Origin: CAVRTJ01 sp964507185
GTDB taxonomy: Bacteria > Acidobacteriota > UBA4820 > DSQY01
Direction: 5' to 3'
Length of the DNA stretch: 31,353 bases
NCBI GenBank assembly: GCA_964507185.1
Contig: CAZDOY010000035.1
Location: 1 to 31,353 of the forward strand
The notes beneath the pieces are model-generated. The model was not told the origin of the DNA and did not search any database. It worked only from the letters and a program-made list of their open reading frames with translations. Shown piece by piece: positions 21,148 to 28,757 of the stretch (position 1 is its first letter; each line of letters opens with the position of its first letter). The position numbers and the translations under genes were made by a program.

Positions 21148-22821
21148 CTACAGGACGCTGTTCTCCTGGTACTCTCCGAAAACCTCTTTCATGGCGTCCC
21201 CTGTCTCCTGGAGCGTGCAATAGGCGCGGACACAGTCCAGGATTGCCGGCATGAGGTTCTCATCCTTGATGCGGGCCTTGGCCGTGAGGTTGCGAAGCGC
21301 CGATGCTACGGCCTTCCCGTCACGGGTCCGCTTGACCTCCGCCAGGCGCTTGAGCTGGGTCTCTTCGACCGAGGGCGGGATCTTCAGGAGCGGGATGGGA
21401 ACCTCCTCCTCCATCACGTACTTGTTCAAACCCACGATGGTCTTGGCACCGGATTCCACCTGCTTCTGGTATTTGTAGGACGCTTCGGCGATCTCTCGCT
21501 GGGGGAAGCCCGCCTCGATGGCCTTGATGATGCCGCCCATCTCGTCGATCTTCCGGATATAGGCGAGGGCCTGCTTTTCTACCTCGTTCGTGAGCGACTC
21601 GACGAAGTAAGAGCCCGCCAGGGGATCGATGGTATTGGCGGCACCGCTTTCCTCGGCGATGATCTGCTGGGTCCTCAGCGCCACGGTGACGGCCTGTTCC
21701 GACGGCAGGCACAGCGTTTCGTCCATGGAATCCGTGTGGAGGCTCTGGCATCCGCCCAGAACGGCCGCGAGCGCCTGGATTGCAACCCGGACGATGTTGT
21801 TCATGGGCTGCTGGGCCGTGAGGGAACAACCGGCCGTCTGAACGTGGGTTCTGAGCATCCAGGACTTGGGGTCCTGGGCTCCGAAACGCTCCCTGAGCTC
21901 GCGCGCCCATATGCGGCGGGCCGCCCGCAGTTTGGCGATCTCTTCGAAAAAGTCGTTGTGGCTGTTGAAGAAATAGGAGAGGCGCGGCGCGAACATGTCG
22001 ACCGGCATTCCCCGTTCGAGTCCGGCCTGTATGTATCCGATGCCGTCTGCCAGCGTGAAGGCGAGTTCCTGGACGGCCGTGGCGCCCGCCTCGCGGATGT
22101 GGTAGCCGCTGATGGAGATGGTGTTCCACTGGGGCACCTTCTCGGCCGAGAACTCCATCGTGTCGACGATGAGCCGGACAGAAGGCTCGGGCGGGTATAT
22201 CCACTCCTTCTGGGCGATGTATTCCTTGAAGATGTCGTTCTGGATGGTGCCCCTGAGTTTGTTCAAGGGGACGCCCTGCTTCTCGGCCACCGCCAGGTAC
22301 ATGGCATAGACCACGGCTGCGGGGGCGTTGATGGTCATGGACGTGGAGACCTCGCCCAGCGGAATGCCGTCGAAGAGGATTTCCATGTCTTTGAGCGTCG
22401 ACACGGCCACGCCTTCCTTGCCCACCTCGCCTTCGGCCAGCGCGTCGTCCGAGTCCCTGCCCATGAGCGTGGGCAGGTCGAATGCCGTCGACAGGCCGGT
22501 CTGGCCCTGACCGAGCAGGTATTTGAAACGCGAATTTGTGTCCTCCGCCGTTCCCATACCCGCAAACATGCGCATGGTCCAAAGCCGGCCACGGTACATG
22601 GTGGGTTGTACGCCCCGCGTGTAGGGGTACTCCCCGGGCCATCCTATGTCGCGGTCGAAGTCGGTGTCCCGAAGGTCCTCCGGGCCGTACAGCCTGTCGA
22701 TAGGGAGGGAGGACACGGTAGAGAATTCCACCTCCCGTTCGGGGTGCTTATCGGTATGGGGCCCCAGGGTACCCTCTTCCCACTGGCTCCGTGTTTTCTC
22801 ATGATCTTTTGAAGATGACAT
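21148..22821 (-). CDS. Acyl-CoA mutase large (catalytic) subunit, isobutyryl-CoA-mutase-like pocket
   Basis: The 557-residue TIM-barrel subunit of a B12-dependent acyl-CoA mutase that rearranges the carbon skeleton of short acyl-CoAs. Family motifs are TMRMFAGMGTAEDTN (82-96), GQTGLSTAFDLPTLMGRDSD (105-125), GTIQNDIFKEYIAQKEW (191-207) and SGYHIREAGAT (239-249, with His241). The tyrosine that marks methylmalonyl-CoA mutases (Tyr89 in the Propionibacterium enzyme) is Phe86 here, and the carboxylate-binding Arg207 is Gln204. Both changes are the ones known in isobutyryl-CoA mutase. Automatic annotation would call it methylmalonyl-CoA mutase. The frame is open 76 codons further upstream, but the ATG at 22821 has GGAGG 7 nt before it and gives the usual family length. 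An extended -10 promoter lies upstream. Confidence 0.93.
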   Translation of the reverse strand: MSSSKDHEKTRSQWEEGTLGPHTDKHPEREVEFSTVSSLPIDRLYGPEDLRDTDFDRDIGWPGEYPYTRGVQPTMYRGRLWTMRMFAGMGTAEDTNSRFKYLLGQGQTGLSTAFDLPTLMGRDSDDALAEGEVGKEGVAVSTLKDMEILFDGIPLGEVSTSMTINAPAAVVYAMYLAVAEKQGVPLNKLRGTIQNDIFKEYIAQKEWIYPPEPSVRLIVDTMEFSAEKVPQWNTISISGYHIREAGATAVQELAFTLADGIGYIQAGLERGMPVDMFAPRLSYFFNSHNDFFEEIAKLRAARRIWARELRERFGAQDPKSWMLRTHVQTAGCSLTAQQPMNNIVRVAIQALAAVLGGCQSLHTDSMDETLCLPSEQAVTVALRTQQIIAEESGAANTIDPLAGSYFVESLTNEVEKQALAYIRKIDEMGGIIKAIEAGFPQREIAEASYKYQKQVESGAKTIVGLNKYVMEEEVPIPLLKIPPSVEETQLKRLAEVKRTRDGKAVASALRNLTAKARIKDENLMPAILDCVRAYCTLQETGDAMKEVFGEYQENSVL

Positions 22822-23128
22822 CGTCCAACCTCCGATGAACGGCCCATTGTCGCGTATTCGAAATGCAGATTGTAAGTATAGCACGGTGAAAGGTCTTCTC
22901 ACGTGCGGAGCAGGCCGAGGGCGGCCGGGGAAGAGCCGGCCCTGCCGGCTAAATGGGCCGTGCCATTCTGGCCCTCGCGGCCTGGATGACCGTGCCGGAT
23001 TGTCGCAACCGGCGCGGGGGAAAGGAAGCGAGGCGTAAGATAAGTGCAATAATATTTATAGCAGTACGGCCGGTACGGAGCGATGGCACGCCGATTGCTT
23101 GCAAAGAGTCTGAAGGAGGATGCCTCAC
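22822..23128. other. 307-bp divergent intergenic region
   Basis: Separates the acyl-CoA mutase operon from the small basic protein gene. It holds the mutase promoter (22875-22883, minus) and a small GC hairpin (AGCCGG-ccctg-CCGGCT, about 22931-22952). An AT-rich stretch near 23041-23063 probably carries the plus-strand promoter, but no clear hexamer pair is seen. No gene. Confidence 0.5.
22875..22883 (-). promoter_or_regulatory. Extended -10 promoter of the acyl-CoA mutase operon
   Basis: On the minus strand TGC-TATACT, placing the transcript start near 22868 and a leader of about 47 nt before the ATG. No good -35. Confidence 0.45.
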
Positions 23129-23446
23129 ATGAAGAGGTTCCTAGTAATTGCATTGGCCGGACTCATGAGTGTGGGTTTGCTGGCTGCCGGCGTCCAGGGC
23201 AAGACATCGGTGAAAGAGCATGCACCTGCGACCAGGACGGTGAAGAAGAGCGCCGTCCGAAAGCATCACACAGCAAGGACGTCGAACGCCAAGGTCAAAC
23301 CCAGGACCCATGAGGGGCGGCCCGCCGCCAAGCGCAGCAAGACCACCAAGCACGTGGCCATGAAGCAACACACCAGGCACGAAACGCACGTGCGGCATTC
23401 GAAGAAGGGAATGCACTCCACACCTAGGGCAAGAACAACCAGATAG
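23129..23446 (+). CDS. Small secreted, very basic Lys/Arg/His-rich protein
   Basis: A 105-residue protein with a clear signal peptide (MKRFLVIALAGLMSVGLLAAG, cut near residue 24). The mature ~81 residues are dominated by Lys, Arg, His, Thr and Ala and contain only three acidic residues (Glu30, Glu62, Glu85). There is no cysteine. The start at 23129 is chosen over an ATG 9 bases earlier because GAAGGAGG is correctly spaced only from 23129. No family is recognised. In composition and export it recalls the acid-shock protein Asr of enterobacteria, but that is resemblance, not homology. A strong terminator follows, so it is a single-gene, probably well-expressed unit. Confidence 0.75.
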   Translation: MKRFLVIALAGLMSVGLLAAGVQGKTSVKEHAPATRTVKKSAVRKHHTARTSNAKVKPRTHEGRPAAKRSKTTKHVAMKQHTRHETHVRHSKKGMHSTPRARTTR

Positions 23447-23462
23447 CTTCCTTCTTCTCCCC

Positions 23463-23506
23463 GGAGAGGGAGGCGCGCCCTCCCTCTCCGCGGCCCTTTT
23501 TTCTCC
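23463..23506 (+). terminator. Intrinsic terminator after the basic secreted protein
   Basis: Perfect 11-bp stem GGAGAGGGAGG/CCTCCCTCTCC (23463-23473, 23479-23489), loop CGCGC, then GCGGCCC and TTTTTTCTCC. Confidence 0.75.
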
Positions 23507-23558
23507 TTCCCCCGATTGCGCACTTTCAAGCCTTTCGATCCGGACTCCGCATCCATGG

Positions 23559-23580
23559 CCCGGCTTTTTTTTTGGCCGGG
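23559..23580 (+). other. CCCGGC-T9-GGCCGGG element before rpiB
   Basis: A 6-bp stem (23559-23564 with 23575-23580) closes a loop made of nine T and one G. It lies 33 bp before the rpiB start. It could act as an attenuator or be a remnant; no clear role. Confidence 0.25.
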
Positions 23581-23613
23581 GCGCTGGTATCCTTCAATGT
23601 CTGGGGGTGAACG

Positions 23614-24069
23614 ATGAAGCTGGCCGTAGGATCAGACCATGCCGGTTGGGAACTCAAGGAGTTCGTAAAGCCCGTTCTGGAAAGCCTTGGTTGCGAAGTG
23701 ACGGACGTCGGCACGTATTCGGACGAATCGGTCGACTATCCCGACTTCGCGTCGGCGGCCTGTCGCAGGGTCCTGTCGGGCGAGGCCGACCGGGCGGTAC
23801 TGGTGTGCGGGTCCGGGGTGGGGATGAGCATGGCGGCCAACCGGTTCCGCGGCATCAGGGCCGTTCTCTGCACGGATCTCTATCTGGCCAAGTACTCCCG
23901 TCTGCACAACGATGCCAACGTTCTCTGTCTGCCGGGGCGCTTGATGGGAAAGGCCCTGGCCGAGGAGGTCGTCAAAACCTGGATGTCCACGGCCTTCGAG
24001 GGAGGGCGGCATCAGAGGCGTCTGGACAAGCTGGAGGAGATTCAGCCGGCCGGCGGCCGCGAAAGGTGA
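23614..24069 (+). CDS. rpiB: Ribose-5-phosphate isomerase B
   Basis: A 151-residue RpiB/LacAB-family enzyme that interconverts ribose 5-phosphate and ribulose 5-phosphate in the pentose phosphate pathway. Key residues are Asp8 and His9 in GSDHAGWELK, the catalytic Cys65 in VCGSGVGMSMAANR (64-77), and His98 in RLHNDANVLCLPGR. Length and start are standard; GGGGGTG precedes the ATG. It is 14 bp upstream of glyA, a gene pair frequent in bacteria. Confidence 0.96.
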   Translation: MKLAVGSDHAGWELKEFVKPVLESLGCEVTDVGTYSDESVDYPDFASAACRRVLSGEADRAVLVCGSGVGMSMAANRFRGIRAVLCTDLYLAKYSRLHNDANVLCLPGRLMGKALAEEVVKTWMSTAFEGGRHQRRLDKLEEIQPAGGRER

Positions 24070-24083
24070 AAGGGGAATCAACC

Positions 24084-25355
24084 ATGCGCATAGAGAATAT
24101 CTGGAGTGCTGATCCCGAGGTAGGCGAGGCACTGGCGGGCGAAATCCGCCGGCAGAGCGATCACCTGGAGATGATCGCGAGCGAGAATTTCGTCTCCGAA
24201 GCGGTCCTGGAGGCCTGTGGATCCGTGTTCACCAACAAGTACGCGGAGGGCTATCCGGGCAAGCGTTACTACGGGGGCTGCATCCATACCGACACGGTGG
24301 AATCCCTGGCCCGTGATCGGGCGAAAGCCCTCTTCGGCGCCGAGCACGCCAACGTCCAGCCCCACTCCGGGTCGCAGGCGAACATGGGGGTCTACATGAC
24401 GGTCCTCAAGCCGGGCGACAAGGTGCTCGGCATGGACCTCAGCCACGGCGGGCACTTGACCCACGGCCACCCGTTGTCCTTTTCGGGCAAGCTCTACGAT
24501 TTCATTCCGTACGGGGTGAAGCGCGACACGGAGACCATAGACTACGAGGCGCTCGAAGGCCTCATGGCGGAGCACCACCCGAAACTCGTCGTCGTCGGGG
24601 CGAGCGCCTACCCCCGCTTTATCGACTTCCCGCGGATCTGGGACATGGCGAACCGCCACGGTGTGCTGGTGATGGTCGACATGGCCCATATCGCCGGGCT
24701 CGTGGCGGCGGGCGTGCACCCATCGCCCGTCCCCTACGCGCACTTCGTGACGACCACAACCCACAAGACTCTTCGCGGTCCAAGGGCCGGGCTCATCCTA
24801 TGCAGGGAACAGTTTGCAAAGGACCTCGATCGGACGGTGTTCCCCGGGATCCAGGGGGGACCGCTCGTCCACATCATTGCCGCGAAGGCCGTGGCCCTGA
24901 AAGAGGCCGCCGGGCCTGAATTCAAGGTCTATTCGCGGCAGGTGGTCGCCAACGCCGGAGCCATGGCGAGCGCCCTGTTGGAGAAAGGCTGGCGCATCGT
25001 GTCGGGCGGCACGGACAATCACCTGTTCCTCGTGGATGTCTTCTCGCAGGGCATCACGGGCAAGGAAGCGGAAGCCGTGCTCGAGAAGGCGGGCATGACC
25101 GTCAACAAGAACACAATCCCCTTCGATACCCAGAAGCCATTCGTCGCTTCGGGAATCAGGGTCGGTACTCCCGCCATCACCACGAGGGGCATGAAGGAAG
25201 CGGAGATGGTGCTCATCGCGGGCTGGATGGACGAGGCGCTTCGCAAGAAGGACGACGGGGGCGCGCTGGAGCGCATCAAGCAGGAGGTCGAGGCGCTCTG
25301 TGCGCGCTTCCCCCTCTACGCTCACCTCGCCGAGAGTATCCCGGGGGACATGTAA
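24084..25355 (+). CDS. glyA: Serine hydroxymethyltransferase
   Basis: A 423-residue PLP enzyme that converts serine and tetrahydrofolate to glycine and methylene-tetrahydrofolate. Visible motifs are HLEMIASENFVSEAVLEACGS (27-47), NKYAEGYPGKRYYGGC (51-66), the PLP-associated VDMAHIAGLVAAG (198-210) and the Schiff-base lysine Lys228 in TTTTHKTLRGPRAG. The frame is open far upstream through rpiB, but the ATG at 24084 fits the family start and has an AAGGGG site. It is 1 bp upstream of the next gene, so translation of the two is likely coupled. Confidence 0.97.
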   Translation: MRIENIWSADPEVGEALAGEIRRQSDHLEMIASENFVSEAVLEACGSVFTNKYAEGYPGKRYYGGCIHTDTVESLARDRAKALFGAEHANVQPHSGSQANMGVYMTVLKPGDKVLGMDLSHGGHLTHGHPLSFSGKLYDFIPYGVKRDTETIDYEALEGLMAEHHPKLVVVGASAYPRFIDFPRIWDMANRHGVLVMVDMAHIAGLVAAGVHPSPVPYAHFVTTTTHKTLRGPRAGLILCREQFAKDLDRTVFPGIQGGPLVHIIAAKAVALKEAAGPEFKVYSRQVVANAGAMASALLEKGWRIVSGGTDNHLFLVDVFSQGITGKEAEAVLEKAGMTVNKNTIPFDTQKPFVASGIRVGTPAITTRGMKEAEMVLIAGWMDEALRKKDDGGALERIKQEVEALCARFPLYAHLAESIPGDM

Positions 25356-25356
25356 G

Positions 25357-26001
25357 ATGATGATCCCCGTGCTTCTGAAGCCGCCTGCCGGCAGACCCGC
25401 GAGGGTGCTGGGAAAGGGGCGGGGATTCGCCGCCGTTCTGCAGAACCTGAGCCGGGTCGGGTGGCCCGTCGAGGTCCACGATCCGGACGGCGGCCCGGAC
25501 TATTCGGGACTCCCCGGCGTGAGGGTCGTGACGCACGCTCCGCCCGCCCCCGCCCTGCGGCAGGCCTCGCTTGTTCTTATCGGGGCGTCATGTCCGGCGG
25601 ACTGGCGCAGCAGGGGGATGCAGGATCTTGAGGGCAGCGGCGTCCCGGTCTGGGACGAGTCGGATCCTTCTGCCTGCACGCTCGCCTTTCCCATGTGGAT
25701 GCCGGGCCAGCACCTCTCGCTCGCGGCCTGGGCCTCGGCGGCCACGAAGCCGTGGGAGCGCGGAGTGGTGGAGGACTTTCTCCGCCACAGCGAGGGGTTC
25801 ATGGCGGATTTTTTGAAGCTGGTCAACGAATTGCGTACCCTGATTTTCAATGAGATGGCCGATGAGGCTTTCCGCGAAAAAGTGGCGACGCAACTCACGA
25901 CCCCCGAGATCCTGGGCTTTCTTCTCAAGGGCGACTACGAGAAGGCAAAGATGCTGGCGCTGAAGATCGTGGGAAGCACGACGCGTTCACTGGGGCAATA
26001 A
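25357..26001 (+). CDS. Precorrin-2 dehydrogenase-like (siroheme synthase N-terminal-like) protein
   Basis: A 214-residue protein that resembles the N-terminal NAD-binding part of siroheme synthase. MIPVLLKPPAGRPARVLGKGRGFAAVLQNL (2-31) matches the strand-loop-helix start of that fold, with GKGRGFA for the usual GGGxVA. PVWDESDPSACTLAFPMWMPGQHLSLAAWASAATKPW (about 97-133) parallels the VNVVDDPELCDFIFPA...ISTGGKSPALA segment. The C-terminal third (LVNELRTLIFNEMADEAFREKVATQL) is helical. Divergence is high, so the catalytic role is uncertain. No other siroheme or haem gene lies nearby. It starts 1 bp after glyA; ATG codons at 25357 and 25360 are both possible. Confidence 0.5.
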   Translation: MMIPVLLKPPAGRPARVLGKGRGFAAVLQNLSRVGWPVEVHDPDGGPDYSGLPGVRVVTHAPPAPALRQASLVLIGASCPADWRSRGMQDLEGSGVPVWDESDPSACTLAFPMWMPGQHLSLAAWASAATKPWERGVVEDFLRHSEGFMADFLKLVNELRTLIFNEMADEAFREKVATQLTTPEILGFLLKGDYEKAKMLALKIVGSTTRSLGQ

Positions 26002-26040
26002 GGGGGCCATTTTGTTGTCACGGCCGGTTCGGACCGGCAA

Positions 26041-26063
26041 GGCAGGCAGGTCGGCTGCCTGCC
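26041..26063. other. Hairpin in the gap before mrp
   Basis: GGCAGGCAG/CTGCCTGCC with a 5-nt loop; a smaller GCCGGT-tcgg-ACCGGC hairpin lies just before (26023-26038). Neither has a T-run. The 221-bp gap holds no gene. Confidence 0.45.
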
Positions 26064-26222
26064 CACCGCCTCGGACTCCGTCGCAGTTCGGCGGGCCTGC
26101 AGCGGCAAGGCGAGGAAAAACGGAACGAGGGAGGGACGTGCGGCGCAAGCCTGCGGGGTGTTGACCGGTTCTTTCCGGCGGCGCCTCCTCCCTCGTCATC
26201 ATAAAAGAAAGGACAGTGAGCC

Positions 26223-27317
26223 ATGGGCGCCATAACCGAATCGCAGGTTCTCGAAGCCCTTAAGAAGGTCGAGGACCCTGATTTTCACAAAGATATCGTT
26301 ACGTTGGGGTTTGTGCAGGACGTCAAGATCGAGGGCGATGCGGTCTCATTCCGTATCGTCTTGACCACGCCCGCGTGCCCCGTGCGGGAGCGATTCAAGA
26401 CGCAGGCGGAGGCCGCCGTCCGGGAGGCCCTTCCCCAGGTCAAGGCCCTGAACGTGATCATGGACGCCCAGGTGGTCCAAGGCGCCAGGGCGCCCCTGAT
26501 CGAGAACCTTCTTCCCCAGGTCAAGAACGTCATCGCGGTAGCCTCGGGCAAGGGCGGCGTCGGAAAATCCACGGTGGCCGCGAACCTGGCCGCGGCTCTG
26601 GCCGAGACCGGGGCGAGGGTCGGCCTGCTCGACGCGGATATCTACGGCCCGTCGATGGGGCTCATGCTTGGCGTCACCGAACGCCCAAAGGTCGACGAGG
26701 CGGAGCAGAAGATGTACCCCGTCAAGACACACGGAATCGAGGTCATGTCCCTGGCCTTTCTCCTCGATCCGGACACGCCTGTCATATGGCGCGGGCCCAT
26801 GGTCATGAAGGCCCTCGAGCAACTGTTGAAGGACGTCGCCTGGCCCGAGCTGGACTACATGATCGTCGACCTGCCCCCGGGCACGGGCGACGCTCAGTTG
26901 ACCCTCACCCAGAAGGTTCCGCTGTCGGGCGTGGTCATCGTTACGACCCCGAACGAGGTGGCCCTCATCGATGCGCGAAAGGGGCTGGCCATGTTCCAGA
27001 AGGTCAAGGTCCCCGTTCTTGGAATCGTGGAAAACATGTCCTGGTTCGTGTGCCCCCATTGCCAGGGTGTCTCCGATATTTTCTCGCGCGGAGGGGGCGA
27101 GCGCACGGCCCGCGAGACCGGCGTCCCCTTCCTTGGCGAAATACCTCTCGATCCCTCCGTGCGCATGGCGGGGGACGGCGGGCGGCCGGTGGTGCTTGCG
27201 GCTCCGACGTCGTCCGTGGCCAAGGCCTTCAGGGACCTTGCGGGGAGTATGGCCCAGCAGGCGAGCATTGCGGCGGCCCGCGCGTCAGACAAGGAAGAGC
27301 AGCAACCGCAGGCCTGA
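26223..27317 (+). CDS. mrp: Mrp/ApbC-family iron-sulfur cluster carrier ATPase
   Basis: A 364-residue P-loop protein that carries and delivers iron-sulfur clusters. An N-terminal MIP18/DUF59 domain (1 to about 85, with LTTPACPVRERF) precedes the Mrp ATPase domain. The deviant Walker A is SGKGGVGKST (108-117), DADIYGPS (137-144) is the switch segment, IVDLPPGTGD (214-223) is Walker B, and the cluster-binding pair is Cys277/Cys280 in VCPHC. Length is typical. It precedes holB by 97 bp on the same strand. Confidence 0.96.
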   Translation: MGAITESQVLEALKKVEDPDFHKDIVTLGFVQDVKIEGDAVSFRIVLTTPACPVRERFKTQAEAAVREALPQVKALNVIMDAQVVQGARAPLIENLLPQVKNVIAVASGKGGVGKSTVAANLAAALAETGARVGLLDADIYGPSMGLMLGVTERPKVDEAEQKMYPVKTHGIEVMSLAFLLDPDTPVIWRGPMVMKALEQLLKDVAWPELDYMIVDLPPGTGDAQLTLTQKVPLSGVVIVTTPNEVALIDARKGLAMFQKVKVPVLGIVENMSWFVCPHCQGVSDIFSRGGGERTARETGVPFLGEIPLDPSVRMAGDGGRPVVLAAPTSSVAKAFRDLAGSMAQQASIAAARASDKEEQQPQA

Positions 27318-27414
27318 CGGACGGCAGACGGGTTATGTTCAAAAGAGCTGACGGGCGTTCCGCCGTCGGCCCCGGTCCCCGGTCTTCGGTGTGCCGGACG
27401 AGGATTGACAGAGG

Positions 27415-28452
27415 ATGGCGAAGAGAAGGGCAAGGGAGCGGGAAGAAAGTATCGAGGAAAAGCCGCCGCGGCCGGTCCGCTTCGACGAGCTGGCGGGGCA
27501 CTCCGCTCAGGTGGCCTATGTTTCCAAGGCTCTGGCCAGGGAGGTCCTGCCGCAGGCTGTCCTGCTTACGGGGCCTCAGGGAACAGGAAAACACACCCTT
27601 GCGGTGATGGCGGCAGCCGCCCTCGAGTGCACGTCGGGCGGCCCGGGTGCGTGCGGCGTGTGCGGACCCTGTCAGAAGGTCGCCAGGGACCTGCATCCGG
27701 ACGTGAGAAATATCACGTGCGCGATCGAGGGGGGGAAGCAAAAGACACAGATCGTGATCGACCAGGTCAGGGAGGACATCATCCACCCCATGGACCTGCC
27801 CCCTTACGAGGGGCGGCGGCTCGTGTTCATCATCGACCCGGCCGACGCGCTCAACAAGAATGCCCAGAACGCCCTTCTCAAGTCCCTGGAAGAGCCTCCC
27901 TGGTACGTGAACTTCTTCCTGGTCACCGCCAATCCCGTGGGGCTCCTCCCCACCGTGAGGTCGAGGTGCCACGAGGTTGCCCTGCACCCCCTGCGCAGGA
28001 AAGACATGGAGAGCTTCATCGCTCGTCGGAGCCTGCAATTCGAGGATCTCGACCTCGCTCTGGGCATGGCTGCGGGATCACCGGCCAGGCTCCTGTCTCT
28101 CGACGCCTCGGAGAACGAGACGCAGATAAGGACCGCAGTGGCCCTGCTTTCGGGCGGCCTTTCGATAAAGGCGTATGCGGACCTTGCGCCGGGGCTGGAT
28201 GCATTCGCCAAGACCGATCCGAAGGACGCTCTCGCGCTGGTCATGGGACTTCTGCGCGACGCTCTCAGGGTTGCGCATGGGGAAGCACCGCTCGTGCACC
28301 AGGGTCTCAGAGAGGATCTCAGCGATATCGTAAAGGCTCGGGGGATCGAGGGACTGCAAGCCATGGGCGAAAGGCTGAGCGAGGCCCCAGCCCATCTCGT
28401 CCGCAACGTAAATCCACGGCTCATGTGGGAGCGAATCTTCCTGGTACCCTGA
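27415..28452 (+). CDS. holB: DNA polymerase III delta' subunit
   Basis: A 345-residue AAA+ clamp-loader subunit. Residues 24-35 (DELAGHSAQVAY) open the fold, the P-loop is GPQGTGKHT (53-61), and a zinc module has Cys72, Cys80, Cys83 and Cys86. Further marks are IIDPADALNKNAQNALLKSLEEPP (Walker B and sensor region) and the SRC motif in TVRSRCHEV. The P-loop looks intact, while in E. coli delta' it is modified, so it may bind ATP or be a gamma/tau-like paralogue; length and the absence of tau domains favour delta'. The last nine codons and stop are part of a sequence duplicated 186 bp downstream. Confidence 0.9.
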   Translation: MAKRRAREREESIEEKPPRPVRFDELAGHSAQVAYVSKALAREVLPQAVLLTGPQGTGKHTLAVMAAAALECTSGGPGACGVCGPCQKVARDLHPDVRNITCAIEGGKQKTQIVIDQVREDIIHPMDLPPYEGRRLVFIIDPADALNKNAQNALLKSLEEPPWYVNFFLVTANPVGLLPTVRSRCHEVALHPLRRKDMESFIARRSLQFEDLDLALGMAAGSPARLLSLDASENETQIRTAVALLSGGLSIKAYADLAPGLDAFAKTDPKDALALVMGLLRDALRVAHGEAPLVHQGLREDLSDIVKARGIEGLQAMGERLSEAPAHLVRNVNPRLMWERIFLVP

Positions 28453-28548
28453 CGCAAGAGCAGCGACCACATGGTCTGGGGGGTCCGGGGGACGGGCAGG
28501 TCCCCCGGCCAGAGGCCCTCTCTCGCGAGGGCAGGGGGGATGCAGGGC
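28425..28548. repeat. holB-tail direct repeat, copy 1
   Basis: Covers the last codons and stop of holB and about 96 bp beyond. It contains a perfect 9-bp hairpin CCGGGGGAC/GTCCCCCGG (28485-28493, 28500-28508) and a second stem GCCCTC/GAGGGC. About 90% identical to 28611-28732; the first 50 bases are exact. Confidence 0.85.
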
Positions 28549-28757
28549 GCCCATGGCGCCCGCCGCGGGGGGCCGGCTGAGGCCTCCCGAGGGGAGCGCT
28601 TCTGCGCGACGTGGGAGCGAATCTTCCTGGTACCCTGACGCAAGAGCAGCGACCACATGGCCTAGGGGGTCCGGGGGACGGGCGGTCCCCGGCCAGAGGC
28701 CTTCCTGCGTGAGGGCAGGGGGGATGCAGGGCACTACACGCCCTGGGGCTGGTCGGT
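28453..28757. other. 305-bp gap holding a direct duplication
   Basis: Between holB and the convergent 91-residue ORF. Almost all of it is accounted for by the two repeat copies and a GC-rich spacer (28549-28610). Open frames here on the minus strand have repetitive translations that mirror the duplication and are not taken as genes. Confidence 0.6.
28611..28732. repeat. holB-tail direct repeat, copy 2
   Basis: Starts with the same holB 3-prime codons (W-E-R-I-F-L-V-P-stop) but not preceded by holB sequence. It has about nine substitutions and two single-base deletions relative to copy 1. The CCGGGGGAC hairpin loses one pair; the second stem keeps pairing through a G-U (GCCTTC/GAGGGC). Confidence 0.85.

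Noticed and set aside
20974..22812. A 612-codon plus-strand frame opposite the acyl-CoA mutase
   Set aside because: Shadow of a strongly conserved minus-strand gene.
28078..28734. Minus-strand frame with repeated GHVVAALASGYQEDSLP-like blocks
   Set aside because: The protein repeat is only the DNA duplication after holB read backwards; no gene is implied.
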